A stretch of 10,240 bases of DNA from Desulfobacula sp. (GCA_018702715.1 JABIYQ010000044.1:1-10240), one strand, 5' to 3'. Positions 1 to 7,462 are shown, counted from the first letter of the stretch. The notes: generated from the letters alone by a model not told the origin. Made by a program: numbers and translations.

Positions 1-1071
1 AATCCAGTGTTCATGCTTGATGAAATCGACAAAGTGAGTTCATCCTATCGTGGAGACCCGTCTTCAGCCCTTTTAGAAGTCCTGGACCCGGAGCAGAATT
101 TTTCTTTTTCAGATCATTACCTGGATGTTTCCTTTGATCTTTCCGATGTGATATTTTTAACAACTGCAAATGTGCTTCATACCATACCGGCGCCCCTGCA
201 GGATAGGATGGAAGTTCTGGAATTGAACGGTTATACTGAAGAAGAAAAATTTAAAATAGCCTCCCGGTATCTTGTTCCCAGACAAAGAAAAGCCAACGGC
301 CTTAAATCAAACCAGATTAAATTTACATCTGGTGCAATTAAAAAAATAATTTCAGGATATACAAGAGAAGCGGGTTTGCGAAACCTGGAACGGGAGATTG
401 GATCCGTATGCCGAGGCGTTGCAAGCAAGGTTGCCGAAGGCAAAGCCAAAAATCTTGTTGTAGGACAAAAGGATCTGCATGAATATCTGGGGCCTGCAAC
501 CAATATGCCGGAACTGACACTGAGAATAGAAAATCCAGGCGTAGTTGTGGGACTTGCCTGGACCCCCTATGGTGGAGAGATACTCTTTATAGAGGCTGTG
601 GCCATGAAAGGAAGCAAAGGCCTTACCTTAACAGGACAGCTTGGGGATGTAATGAAGGAATCTGCCCGTACTGCCTTAAGTTTTATCCGGGCAAATGCAA
701 AAAAATTAAACATGGATGAAACTTTTTTCAATAATCATGATATACATATCCATGTGCCTGAAGGATCAATACCAAAAGACGGCCCTTCAGCCGGTGTGGC
801 CATGTTAACCTGTTTGGCATCATTGATGACGGGGCGCCTTGTAAAGAAACGGCTGGCCATGAGTGGTGAAATTACCTTAAGAGGAGAAGTCCTGCCTGTG
901 GGTGGGGTCAAGGAGAAAGTGATTGCAGCGCACAGGGCAGGAATTAAAATAATTATTCTGCCGCTATGGAACAAAAAAGATATGGAAAATGTACCGGATT
1001 ATATAAGAAATTCCATTGAATTTTACTTTATAGATAAAATGGAAAGTGTATTAAAATTAGCACTTCACTGA
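1..1071 (+). CDS. lon: ATP-dependent Lon protease, C-terminal part (5' end outside window)
   Basis: Lon is a cytosolic hexameric AAA+ serine protease that unfolds and degrades misfolded and regulatory proteins. The frame is open from the first base and 356 codons are visible, a little under half of a usual ~780-800-residue Lon. It opens inside the Walker B motif (NPVFMLDEIDK). Next come a sensor-1-like TTAN, an arginine-finger segment (LQDRMEV), the sensor-2 region (TREAGLRNLERE) and the Lon protease domain. The catalytic serine is in PKDGPSAG (codon 787-789). The paired lysine is the second K of GGVKEK (codon 916-918), 43 residues later, the same spacing as Ser679/Lys722 in E. coli Lon. The gene ends with TGA. 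The next gene starts 26 bases downstream on the same strand, so co-transcription is possible. No promoter can be judged because the start is missing. Family assignment is very secure. Confidence 0.97.
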   Translation, partial: NPVFMLDEIDKVSSSYRGDPSSALLEVLDPEQNFSFSDHYLDVSFDLSDVIFLTTANVLHTIPAPLQDRMEVLELNGYTEEEKFKIASRYLVPRQRKANGLKSNQIKFTSGAIKKIISGYTREAGLRNLEREIGSVCRGVASKVAEGKAKNLVVGQKDLHEYLGPATNMPELTLRIENPGVVVGLAWTPYGGEILFIEAVAMKGSKGLTLTGQLGDVMKESARTALSFIRANAKKLNMDETFFNNHDIHIHVPEGSIPKDGPSAGVAMLTCLASLMTGRLVKKRLAMSGEITLRGEVLPVGGVKEKVIAAHRAGIKIIILPLWNKKDMENVPDYIRNSIEFYFIDKMESVLKLALH

Positions 1072-1097
1072 TAATGATATAGATTACGGAGTATTTT

Positions 1098-1898
1098 TTG
1101 AAATTCAGAAACCAGATCCTGATATTGTTCTCATTGGCCTTTTTTGGATGCTCAACTCCCTTGACCTCCTATGATCCAGCCCATATTCCACCGCCTGAAT
1201 CACCCGTCTATAAATCCAGTCCTCCTCCATTACCCGGCAAAAAGAAGACTGGAACACAAAAACCCTATAAAATAAAAGGGGTTCGCTACACACCCATCGC
1301 AAGCTCCCATGGATTTGTCCAGACGGGAATTGCCTCCTGGTACGGCAGAAAATTCCACGGAAGAAAAACATCAAATGGTGAAACTTACAACATGTATGCA
1401 ATGACGGCTGCGCACAAAACTTTGCCCATGAATACCTGGGTCAGTGTTCATAACCTTAAAAACAACCGGAAAATTGTTGTGAGGATAAATGATCGCGGTC
1501 CTTTTATCACAGGAAGAATAATAGATCTGACTTATACAGGGGCAACCCGTATCGGAATATTAAAAGCTGGAACCGGAAACGTTCGAGTGACGGCCCTTGG
1601 CCAGGCTACATCCTTTTCCAAGAAAACAAAAAATCCCATAACCTTTAAACCCGTTGATTACTGGAAAGGCAATTTTACAGTGCAGATAGGGGCCTTTAAA
1701 ATCAAAGAAAATGCCCAGGAATACCGGGATAAATTATCAAAAAGGTATCAAAATGCTCATATTACCGCCTTTACTGATACCCGCGGAACTTTTTACCGGG
1801 TAAGGATCGGTGTGTTTACCAACTTACAAGATGCCATAAGGTATAGTGAAAAGCTTACTACACAAGGCTTTGGCAGTGCCTTTGCGGTTGCAGAATAA
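1098..1898 (+). CDS. rlpA: RlpA-like septal lytic transglycosylase lipoprotein with SPOR domain
   Basis: RlpA-type proteins are outer-membrane lipoproteins that cleave denuded peptidoglycan glycan strands, usually at division sites. I chose the TTG at 1098 because GGAG (1088-1091) lies six bases upstream and the translation begins directly with a signal peptide. Residues 2-17 are basic then hydrophobic, and FFGC puts the lipidated cysteine at residue 18. Ser at +2 fits outer-membrane sorting. A Pro-rich linker follows to about residue 75. The double-psi beta-barrel covers about 78-165, beginning GIASWYG. His106 (AAHKTLP) and Asp132 (NDRGPF) are 26 residues apart, matching the catalytic pair of Pseudomonas RlpA. 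A SPOR domain that should bind denuded glycan covers about 192-266. Length (266 aa) is normal. It sits between lon and gmhB with short gaps. Whether it is a true lytic enzyme, as opposed to a non-catalytic RlpA, is inferred from the conserved pair. Confidence 0.93.
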   Translation: MKFRNQILILFSLAFFGCSTPLTSYDPAHIPPPESPVYKSSPPPLPGKKKTGTQKPYKIKGVRYTPIASSHGFVQTGIASWYGRKFHGRKTSNGETYNMYAMTAAHKTLPMNTWVSVHNLKNNRKIVVRINDRGPFITGRIIDLTYTGATRIGILKAGTGNVRVTALGQATSFSKKTKNPITFKPVDYWKGNFTVQIGAFKIKENAQEYRDKLSKRYQNAHITAFTDTRGTFYRVRIGVFTNLQDAIRYSEKLTTQGFGSAFAVAE

Positions 1899-1908
1899 AG
1901 AAAAAACC

Positions 1909-2466
1909 ATGGACTATATTGTTTTTCTAGACCGGGATGGGGTTATTAACGTGGACTCCCCGGAATATATTAAAAATGAATCAGAGTTTGAGTTTATCCC
2001 CAAAAGCCCTGAAGCCATTGCCCTTTTGACCCAAAATGGTTTTAATGTCATTGTGATAACAAACCAGTCTTTGATCGGCAGAAAGATGGTCACCCAAAAA
2101 ATATTGGATGCCATTTTTAAAAAAATGAAGGACGGGATTAAAAAAGCAGGTGGAGATATCAAGGATATCTTTTTTTGCCCCCATACCCCACAGGACAATT
2201 GTTCCTGTAGAAAGCCAAACCCCGGGCTTATCATTGAAGCCCAAAAAAAATACCAGATTGATCTTAATCAATCCTTTATGGTGGGTGACAGTGCAAAAGA
2301 TATTGAATGCGCGCGCAATGCCGGATGCTCAAAAGCCTTGCTGGTGGAAACGGGAAATGGGTTAAAGGCCGGGCAGCAGCTTTTTGAAAAAGGAATTATA
2401 CCCGATTTTACTGGTAAAAATCTTTATGAAACCGCCCTTTGGATCATTAATAGCGTGAAGCATTAA
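1909..2466 (+). CDS. gmhB: D-glycero-D-manno-heptose 1,7-bisphosphate 7-phosphatase, HAD family
   Basis: GmhB removes the C7 phosphate from heptose bisphosphate during ADP-heptose synthesis for the lipopolysaccharide inner core. The ATG at 1909 gives 185 residues, the usual length, and puts HAD motif I near the N-terminus (FLDRDGVIN, nucleophile Asp8, acid Asp10). An upstream in-frame start at 1846 would add 21 residues lying inside the end of rlpA and is less likely. HAD motif II is ITNQS, the motif III lysine is in RKP (about 102), and motif IV is GDSAKDI. Cys90, His92, Cys98 and Cys100 form the zinc loop that separates GmhB from most other small HAD phosphatases, though histidinol-phosphatases share it. 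The gene starts ten bases after the rlpA stop, with only a weak A-rich purine tract as ribosome binding site. It abuts the next gene with no gap. No other heptose or LPS genes are visible here. Confidence 0.92.
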   Translation: MDYIVFLDRDGVINVDSPEYIKNESEFEFIPKSPEAIALLTQNGFNVIVITNQSLIGRKMVTQKILDAIFKKMKDGIKKAGGDIKDIFFCPHTPQDNCSCRKPNPGLIIEAQKKYQIDLNQSFMVGDSAKDIECARNAGCSKALLVETGNGLKAGQQLFEKGIIPDFTGKNLYETALWIINSVKH

Positions 2467-4617
2467 ATGATCACCATCAAAGGCATCTTAGAAAGACTCA
2501 CCTATCAAAACCAGGATAACCATTATACTGTAGCCAAACTCAGGATTGCCAAAATCAATGACCCTGTCACCATTGTAGGCCATCTTGCCGGAGTATTTGA
2601 AGGCGAAAGTCTTGAGATCTCAGGAAAGTGGATCACCCACCCCAAATATGGAGACCAGTTTAAGGCTGAAAGTTATACAGTTATTTTGCCTGCCACTGTT
2701 TCAGGTATACGCAAATATCTTGGTTCAGGAATCATTAAAGGCATCGGTAAATCTCTGGCCGATAAGATAGTGGATCATTTTAAAGAACAAACCCTGGATA
2801 TTATTGAAAACGAGCCAGAAAAGCTTACGCATATCCATGGAATCGGAAAAGGTAAAAAAAACCTCATCGAGCAGACCTGGAATAAGCACCATGCGGTAAG
2901 AAGGGTTATGCAATTTCTTCAGGAAAATGATGTGGGTGTGTACCATGCAGCCTCTATCCTCCAGATTTATGGTTCCCAGACCCTGGATATTCTACAGCAA
3001 AACCCTTATACCCTTGCAAAGGATCTTCCCGGGATAGGGTTTACTCTTGCAGATACTATTGCCATGAAAACAGGTGTAAAAAAAGATGATGAAAACCGTC
3101 TTAAGGCATGCCTGATTCATAGTTTATTGTCTTTTGAACAGGATGGGCATGTCTATGGATTAAAAAAAGAATTGTTTAAAGCAAGTTCAAGAACATCAGG
3201 GGTTGAGCCGGATAAGTTTGATCATGCTCTAGAACTATTATTAGATTCTGATGAAATTATAATAGAAACCCACGAAGATGATACAAAAGTTTATCTTTCA
3301 AGACTTTACAAGGCTGAATCAGGTATTGCATCAAGAATAAAAGCCATTTTATCAATGCCTGCCATACCTTATCAAATCAGCAAAGACAAAATCCTTGAAA
3401 AAGTACTGACAAAGCTTGCTATAAAACTATCTCAAGAACAATTAAATGTTGTCACCAATGTGCTGCTTGAAAAAATCGTGGTGATCACGGGGGGACCCGG
3501 AACCGGAAAAACAACTTTGATACGGGCATTGTGTGAAGTCTTTAAAATACAAAATCTAAAGGTTGTGTTAAGCGCCCCCACGGGGAGAGCGGCCAGACGT
3601 CTTTCAGAAGTAACCGGGGAAAAGGCTTTTACCCTGCACAAACTTTTGGGGTTTGATTATGAAAATCAGACCTTTGATAAAAACTTTGCCAATCCCCTTG
3701 AGTTGGATATATTTATCGTAGATGAAGCCTCCATGGTGGATACCATTCTCATGTACCGGCTCATTGAAGCCATGCCGCCAAGTGCTAGCCTTATGCTAGT
3801 GGGGGATACATTCCAGCTTCCCTCTGTGGGACCCGGCAATATTTTGTCTGATATTATTGAATCTGATCGTGTAAAGATCTTTTCTTTAACAACAATATTC
3901 AGACAGGCCAAGCAAAGCCCAATTATCATGTATGCACACAGTATCCGAAACGGAGAGATGCCGAATTTTCAAAAAACCGTTACAGGCGAATTGTCGGAAT
4001 TTTATTTTATTGAAAACCAGACATCCCAAAAAGTTGTAAAAACCATTCTTGAACTGTGTTCAGAAAGAATACCCAAAGCATTTCCTCACATTGAAGAAAT
4101 ACAGGTCTTAACACCTATGCATAGAGGAGAAGCCGGCACCATAAATTTGAACCAGCAGCTTCAAAAGGTGTTAAATCAGTCTGAGGGAGGCATAGAAACC
4201 CAGGATATTATATTTAAACCCAATGACAAGGTCATGCATCTAAAAAATAATTATGAAAAAGACGTTTTTAATGGAGATATCGGTATCGTTGTCGAGGTGA
4301 TTAAAAATGAAAATAAAATCCTGGTGAATTACGATGGCCGTATAGTAGAATATGATATTCTGGAATTAGATGAACTTACCCTGGCATATACCATATCTGT
4401 CCACAAATCCCAGGGAAGTGAGTATGGTGCCGTCATTATCGCACTGACCACTGCCCATTTCCCCCTTTTGCAGAGAAACCTGCTATATACGGCCATGACC
4501 CGTGGTAAACATCTGGTAATCATTGTGGGTTCCTCAAAAGCCCTTAAAATGGCCTTAAACAATAATAAAACTGCTTTGCGTCTCTCAGGTCTTAAACAAA
4601 AATTGATGCAGACTTGA
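2467..4617 (+). CDS. recD2: RecD2-like SF1B DNA helicase (RecD/TraA family)
   Basis: RecD2 enzymes are 5'-3' ATP-dependent DNA helicases in organisms where they act without RecBC, with reported roles in replication-fork maintenance and repair. The 716-residue length and an extended N-terminus (about 1-330) fit RecD2 rather than RecBCD RecD. The N-terminal part carries helix-hairpin-helix segments, for example GIGKSLADKI, IHGIGKGKK and LPGIGFTLAD. Helicase motifs run in order: Walker A GGPGTGKTT with Lys348; Walker B VDEASMVD with Asp419/Glu420; motif III GDTFQLPSVGPGN with Gln450; FRQ with Arg479; motif V SVHKSQGSE (644-652); motif VI YTAMTRG with Arg679. The ATG immediately follows the gmhB stop (TAAATG) without a strong Shine-Dalgarno, so translation is probably coupled. 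No frameshift or missing motif is seen. Specificity for a particular pathway cannot be read from sequence. Confidence 0.95.
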   Translation: MITIKGILERLTYQNQDNHYTVAKLRIAKINDPVTIVGHLAGVFEGESLEISGKWITHPKYGDQFKAESYTVILPATVSGIRKYLGSGIIKGIGKSLADKIVDHFKEQTLDIIENEPEKLTHIHGIGKGKKNLIEQTWNKHHAVRRVMQFLQENDVGVYHAASILQIYGSQTLDILQQNPYTLAKDLPGIGFTLADTIAMKTGVKKDDENRLKACLIHSLLSFEQDGHVYGLKKELFKASSRTSGVEPDKFDHALELLLDSDEIIIETHEDDTKVYLSRLYKAESGIASRIKAILSMPAIPYQISKDKILEKVLTKLAIKLSQEQLNVVTNVLLEKIVVITGGPGTGKTTLIRALCEVFKIQNLKVVLSAPTGRAARRLSEVTGEKAFTLHKLLGFDYENQTFDKNFANPLELDIFIVDEASMVDTILMYRLIEAMPPSASLMLVGDTFQLPSVGPGNILSDIIESDRVKIFSLTTIFRQAKQSPIIMYAHSIRNGEMPNFQKTVTGELSEFYFIENQTSQKVVKTILELCSERIPKAFPHIEEIQVLTPMHRGEAGTINLNQQLQKVLNQSEGGIETQDIIFKPNDKVMHLKNNYEKDVFNGDIGIVVEVIKNENKILVNYDGRIVEYDILELDELTLAYTISVHKSQGSEYGAVIIALTTAHFPLLQRNLLYTAMTRGKHLVIIVGSSKALKMALNNNKTALRLSGLKQKLMQT

Positions 4618-4644
4618 TTACCCTCAATTATCTCAGATTGAATT

Positions 4645-4672
4645 CTTTGACAAAATCGTCAAGGTTTTCATT
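4645..4672 (+). terminator. Weak hairpin terminator between converging genes
   Basis: CTTTGAC (4645-4651) pairs with GTCAAGG (4658-4664) across a six-base loop. This is seven pairs, one of them a T-G wobble. TTTTCATT follows. It lies 27 bases after the helicase stop and just before the end of the converging DHH gene, so it could end plus-strand transcription. The stem is AT-rich and the T run is short, so its strength is doubtful. Confidence 0.4.
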
Positions 4673-5588
4673 ATCGTTTGTTCAGAATTTCCAGAATCTC
4701 CTTAATGGCTTGTTCTGCTTTTTCCACAGCTACCTGACAGGTTCCCACACGGTGGTGGCCGCCACCGCCATAGTTTAACATCAATGATCCAACATCCACT
4801 GTTGCTGTTTTATTGATGATACTGTATCCACAGGTGATCACGATATTCTGACGCTGAAAGCCCCACATGGTTGTCATGGAAATATTCTGCTCAGGAAAAA
4901 GGCTGTATAGCAAAAACCTATTCCCTGTATAAATTTCTTCTTGATCACGCAGGTTAAGCAGTACCACATCTCCCTGCACTATGCTGTTTTGCAGCAGCAT
5001 CTCACGAAACAGCTTATCTTGCTCAAAATAACGAATTGTCCGCTCTTTGATATCAGGAAGCTGGAGAATCTGTTTGTCCGTCTTTTCACGACAATAATCG
5101 ATCATATCCATCATCAGGGCATAATTGCTGATCCTGTAGTCCCTGTATCTGCCCAGACCGGTACGCGGGTCCATGACAAAGGACAGCAACACCCACCCAT
5201 CAGGATCAAGTATCTCTTCCTTGGTAAATTTTGCTGAATCAGACTTGTCCACGGCAGTAACCAAATCGTCAAGATGATCATTTTTAAACCCGTCAGATCC
5301 GCCATAAAAATTATAAATCACCCTTGCTGCACTTGAAGCTGTGGTATCGCACTTGCCTTTAAAATCACCAAAAGCCTTGCGCTCTTGTTCGCTTGAGTGA
5401 TGGTCAAACCAAAGGCCGCAACCTTTTACATAGGGTATATTGGCCAGTATATCGTCACAAGTAATCTCTATGAGTCCGTCCTGAACATCCTTGGGGTGAA
5501 CAAACTTGATGTCCTCAATCATCCCCACCTCTTTCAGAATAGCCGCACAACCAAGGCCGTCAAAGTCTGATCTGGTTACCAGTCGCAT
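4671..5588 (-). CDS. DHH/DHHA1-family phosphoesterase (exopolyphosphatase / nanoRNase-like)
   Basis: DHH-family enzymes are metal-dependent phosphoesterases acting on short RNAs, cyclic-dinucleotide products, pyrophosphate or polyphosphate. The DHH domain shows RSDFDGLG at residues 6-13 (metal-binding Asp8 and Asp10) and FDHH at 61-64. A C-terminal DHHA1-like GGGGHHR (274-280) is the substrate-binding motif expected in NrnA- and exopolyphosphatase-like members. The start is the ATG at 5588, giving 305 residues, because GGAGG (5597-5601) sits eight bases upstream. An alternative ATG at 5603 overlaps that ribosome binding site and would only add MEVKK. The gene is monocistronic as far as visible and converges on the helicase. 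No membrane segment or extra domain is seen. The substrate cannot be decided from the sequence; the family call is firm. Confidence 0.88.
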   Translation of the reverse strand: MRLVTRSDFDGLGCAAILKEVGMIEDIKFVHPKDVQDGLIEITCDDILANIPYVKGCGLWFDHHSSEQERKAFGDFKGKCDTTASSAARVIYNFYGGSDGFKNDHLDDLVTAVDKSDSAKFTKEEILDPDGWVLLSFVMDPRTGLGRYRDYRISNYALMMDMIDYCREKTDKQILQLPDIKERTIRYFEQDKLFREMLLQNSIVQGDVVLLNLRDQEEIYTGNRFLLYSLFPEQNISMTTMWGFQRQNIVITCGYSIINKTATVDVGSLMLNYGGGGHHRVGTCQVAVEKAEQAIKEILEILNKR

Positions 5589-5687
5589 TTTTTTTACCTC
5601 CATTATTGAGTTGCGGTTTTTAACAAACTTGTAGCATATAGAGTAAGAGAATCACAAGAAGGATTTCATTTGATCTGTTCTCAGAGT

Positions 5688-5725
5688 GCTGTGGCTGTTC
5701 TAAAAAAAGAAAACCTAACCACAGC
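5688..5725. repeat. Inverted repeat GCTGTGG...CCACAGC
   Basis: A perfect seven-base inverted repeat (5688-5694 and 5719-5725) encloses an A-rich 24-base spacer. The left arm runs on as GCTGTGGCTGT, so a second register (GGCTGT with ACAGCC) can also pair. It lies about 100 bases upstream of the DHH phosphoesterase start. It could be an operator, part of a transcript hairpin or chance. There is no T run after it on the plus strand. Confidence 0.35.
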
Positions 5726-5753
5726 CTTCTATTTGTTTACTAATTCAGACTGA

Positions 5754-5978
5754 CGGGATTTTCAAAATTGCCCTGCCGGCAAAGAAAATCCACACCAGGC
5801 TATTTTAATTGTGGATTATCATGAGATTTTAAAAAAAACCGGGTGGCAGCATAGCCATATCATCCAGGCCCCTATGTCTTCGGAAAGATTTAATGCAGGG
5901 GTTGTAGCGGCCATGCAGAAAAAAAAGATCCTTGGAGTTGTCAGCCGGTATGTGATGATTTTAAAACAAAATCCTTAA
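5754..5978 (+). other. Orphan protein-like reading frame, possible gene fragment
   Basis: An open frame of 74 codons ends with TAA at 5976-5978. The only reasonable start inside it is GTG at 5811, which would give 55 residues; a CAGG at 5796-5799 is a poor ribosome binding site. The second half has the composition of a real folded protein (for example SSERFNAGVVAAMQKKKILG followed by VVSRY), with alternating hydrophobic and charged stretches. I do not recognise the family and claim no function. The lack of a good start and the position beside a degraded locus favour the tail of a lost gene over a functional small protein. The frame could still be fortuitous. Confidence 0.35.
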
Positions 5979-6243
5979 TGCGATTTAGAGCTGACAAGGC
6001 GGAATAGTACCGGAAACATGCCCTGTATGTATTTTTTGTATGGTATATCACACTCAAAGACCACCCCGCCATGAATGATCTGCGGTTAGAAAAAATACAA
6101 TAACCAAATTGCGGAGATATGCGGACAACCGCTCAACTACTTGTTAATTTCAATTTTTAGAATTTTACATTCAGGTTGTTTTACATGAAGTGTCTTGATA
6201 CATTGCGTTCGATAGTAAAATGAAAATCAATTGTGGAGAATGA
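5979..6243. other. Non-coding stretch before the decayed restriction locus
   Basis: No convincing reading frame lies here on either strand. Two short minus-strand frames near 5975-6085 lack supported starts. The stretch contains three direct TGCGG copies (6081-6085, 6110-6114, 6120-6124). It also has a six-base inverted pair GCGGTT (6082-6087) / AACCGC (6127-6132) and a compact hairpin GCGG-ACAA-CCGC (6121-6132). From about 6133 it becomes very AT-rich, as expected for a promoter region. Confidence 0.4.
6195..6221 (+). promoter_or_regulatory. Possible sigma-70-type promoter of the hsdM/rhuM locus
   Basis: TTGATA (6195-6200) and TAAAAT (6216-6221) resemble -35 and -10 boxes, but the spacing is 15 bases, shorter than ideal. 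They sit 23 bases ahead of the remnant hsdM start in an AT-rich stretch. This is the best placed candidate for transcription of rhuM. Confidence 0.3.
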
Positions 6244-6348
6244 ATGACACATTTTAGAGATAAAGCAAATTTAATTTGGGATGTGGCAGATATTCTGGCT
6301 TTGGAAAAAAGTTCCCTTGAATTGGAAAAAACAGTATTGGAGGATTGA
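6244..6348 (+). pseudogene. hsdM: hsdM remnant: 34-codon in-frame leftover of a type I methyltransferase
   Basis: The small frame has a clear ribosome binding site (GGAG at 6235-6238, five bases before the ATG). It begins MTHFRDKANLIWDVADIL, which closely resembles the usual N-terminus of type I restriction-modification methyltransferase subunits (FKEKANFIW..ADLLRG). In a real HsdM some 450 or more residues follow, including the AdoMet-binding and NPPF motifs. Here the frame continues ALEKSSLELEK and stops after 34 codons. That tail is Glu/Leu-rich like HsdM C-termini, so I infer an internal in-frame deletion joined near 6289-6300. The TGA (6346-6348) is two bases before the rhuM ATG, so the remnant may still act as a leader that brings ribosomes to rhuM. 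It cannot encode an active methyltransferase. Identification rests on about 18 residues recognised from memory. Confidence 0.65.
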
Positions 6349-6350
6349 TC

Positions 6351-7358
6351 ATGGATGATAACCATCAAAATATTATTATCTATAATACACCAGACGGTAA
6401 AGCCTCTGTCACCCTGTATGCCAAAGACTGCATGGTATGGATGAACCAAAATCAAATCGCCCAACTTTTTGACACCTCCAAGCAAAACATTGGTCAGCAT
6501 ATTTCTAACATACTGAAAGAAGGGGAATTAGAAGAAAATTCAGTTGTAAAGAATTACTTTACAACTGCTTCCGATGGCAAAGAATATAATGTGGCATTTT
6601 ACGCTTTAGAGATGATTCTGGCCGTAGGATTCAGGGTTCGCAGCAAAAGAGGAACCCAGTTCAGGATATGGGCAAACCAGAACCTGAAAGAATACATGAT
6701 CAAGGGCTTTGTCATGGATGATGAGCGCCTGAAAAATCCTGACGGCAGGCCTGATTATTTTGATGAACTCTTGGAACGTATCCGGGAAATCCGGGCCTCT
6801 GAAAAACGCTTCTACCAAAAAGTGCGGGACCTGTTCGCCTTAAGCAGTGATTATGACAAAACTGATAAGGCCACTCAGATGTTTTTTGCCGAAACCCAGA
6901 ACAAATTGCTGTTTGCCGCAACCGGACAAACCGCCTCAGAAATCGTATTGGACCGGGCAGATGCAGACAAACCCAATATGGCGCTCACATCCTGGAAAGG
7001 CAGTGTGGTTAGAAAACAGGATATTTTTATTGCCAAAAATTACCTGAACGCTGATGAAATTGATACCTTGAACCGTTTGGTTGTCATCTTTCTGGAAACC
7101 GCAGAACTGAGGGCCAAAAACAGGATCGATATATCCATGAAATTCTGGCATGAAAATGTGGACAGAATTTTGGAATTTAACGAACAACCACTGCTCACCG
7201 GGAAAGGCAAAATCAGCAATAATGCTATGAAAGAAAAGGTAAAGCAGATTTATCAGTTGTTTGATACCCACCGAAAAACCTATGAAGCAGAACAGGCTGA
7301 CAACCGGGATATGGAAGAATTAACTCAGCTGGAACGGAAAATAGAGAAAAACAAATAA
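6351..7358 (+). CDS. rhuM: RhuM-family protein (virulence RhuM / DNA-binding-like), intact
   Basis: This matches the RhuM family named after a Salmonella pathogenicity-island gene; the biochemical role is not established. The ATG at 6351 is chosen because GGAGG (6339-6343) lies seven bases upstream; a TTG at 6345 is poorly spaced. The product is 335 residues, close to full family length, with no stop or frameshift. A helix-turn-helix-like segment lies at about residues 32-58 (NQNQIAQLFDTSKQNIGQHI). It is followed by the family block ending FRIWANQNLKEYM (about 104-116), then a helical C-terminal half rich in charged residues. No signal peptide or membrane segment is seen, so it should be cytosolic. 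It sits between an hsdM remnant and an hsdS remnant and overlaps the latter by one base (TAATG), as if it had been an accessory gene of a type I restriction operon. It is the only undamaged gene of this locus. Confidence 0.85.
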   Translation: MDDNHQNIIIYNTPDGKASVTLYAKDCMVWMNQNQIAQLFDTSKQNIGQHISNILKEGELEENSVVKNYFTTASDGKEYNVAFYALEMILAVGFRVRSKRGTQFRIWANQNLKEYMIKGFVMDDERLKNPDGRPDYFDELLERIREIRASEKRFYQKVRDLFALSSDYDKTDKATQMFFAETQNKLLFAATGQTASEIVLDRADADKPNMALTSWKGSVVRKQDIFIAKNYLNADEIDTLNRLVVIFLETAELRAKNRIDISMKFWHENVDRILEFNEQPLLTGKGKISNNAMKEKVKQIYQLFDTHRKTYEAEQADNRDMEELTQLERKIEKNK

Positions 7359-7462
7359 TGGAACGCTACGAAAAATATAAGGACAGCGGTGTTGAGTGAA
7401 TAAAGGAGATTCCTGAGACGTGGGAAGCTAAAAAGTTAAAGTATGGTGTGTTTGTAAATCCT
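7358..7462 (+). pseudogene. hsdS: hsdS remnant: N-terminus of a type I specificity subunit with a nonsense codon
   Basis: Starting at the ATG that overlaps the rhuM stop, the frame reads MERYEKYKDSGVE, then TGA (7397-7399), then IKEIPETWEAKKLKYGVFVNP. Type I specificity subunits commonly begin with YKDSGVEWIGEIPxHWE, followed by KLKY. The TGA therefore sits exactly where the family has Trp and is most simply a TGG-to-TGA change. The two target-recognition domains (normally ~400 residues) are absent. After about 35 codons the frame passes straight into KilA-N-like sequence, so the rest of hsdS has been deleted. An AAGGAG (7403-7408) follows the TGA, but no in-frame start lies close behind it. 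The fragment cannot direct DNA recognition. Confidence 0.75.

Noticed and set aside
1846..1908. Upstream in-frame start for gmhB adding 21 residues
   Set aside because: The extension lies inside the rlpA SPOR coding sequence, and family members begin just before the DxDG motif.
5975..6085. Two overlapping minus-strand frames of about 36-43 codons opposite the end of the orphan frame
   Set aside because: They look mildly protein-like, but neither has a supported start or ribosome binding site and both are short enough to be chance.
6081..6132. TGCGG repeats as the start of a CRISPR array or plasmid iterons
   Set aside because: The copies are only five bases long with unequal spacing, far too short for CRISPR repeats, and there are no replication genes nearby.
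7397..7399. TGA in the hsdS fragment as a possible selenocysteine codon, since Desulfobacterota often use selenocysteine
   Set aside because: The position is a conserved Trp (TGG) in specificity subunits, the surrounding gene is truncated, and no convincing selenocysteine-insertion hairpin was seen directly downstream.
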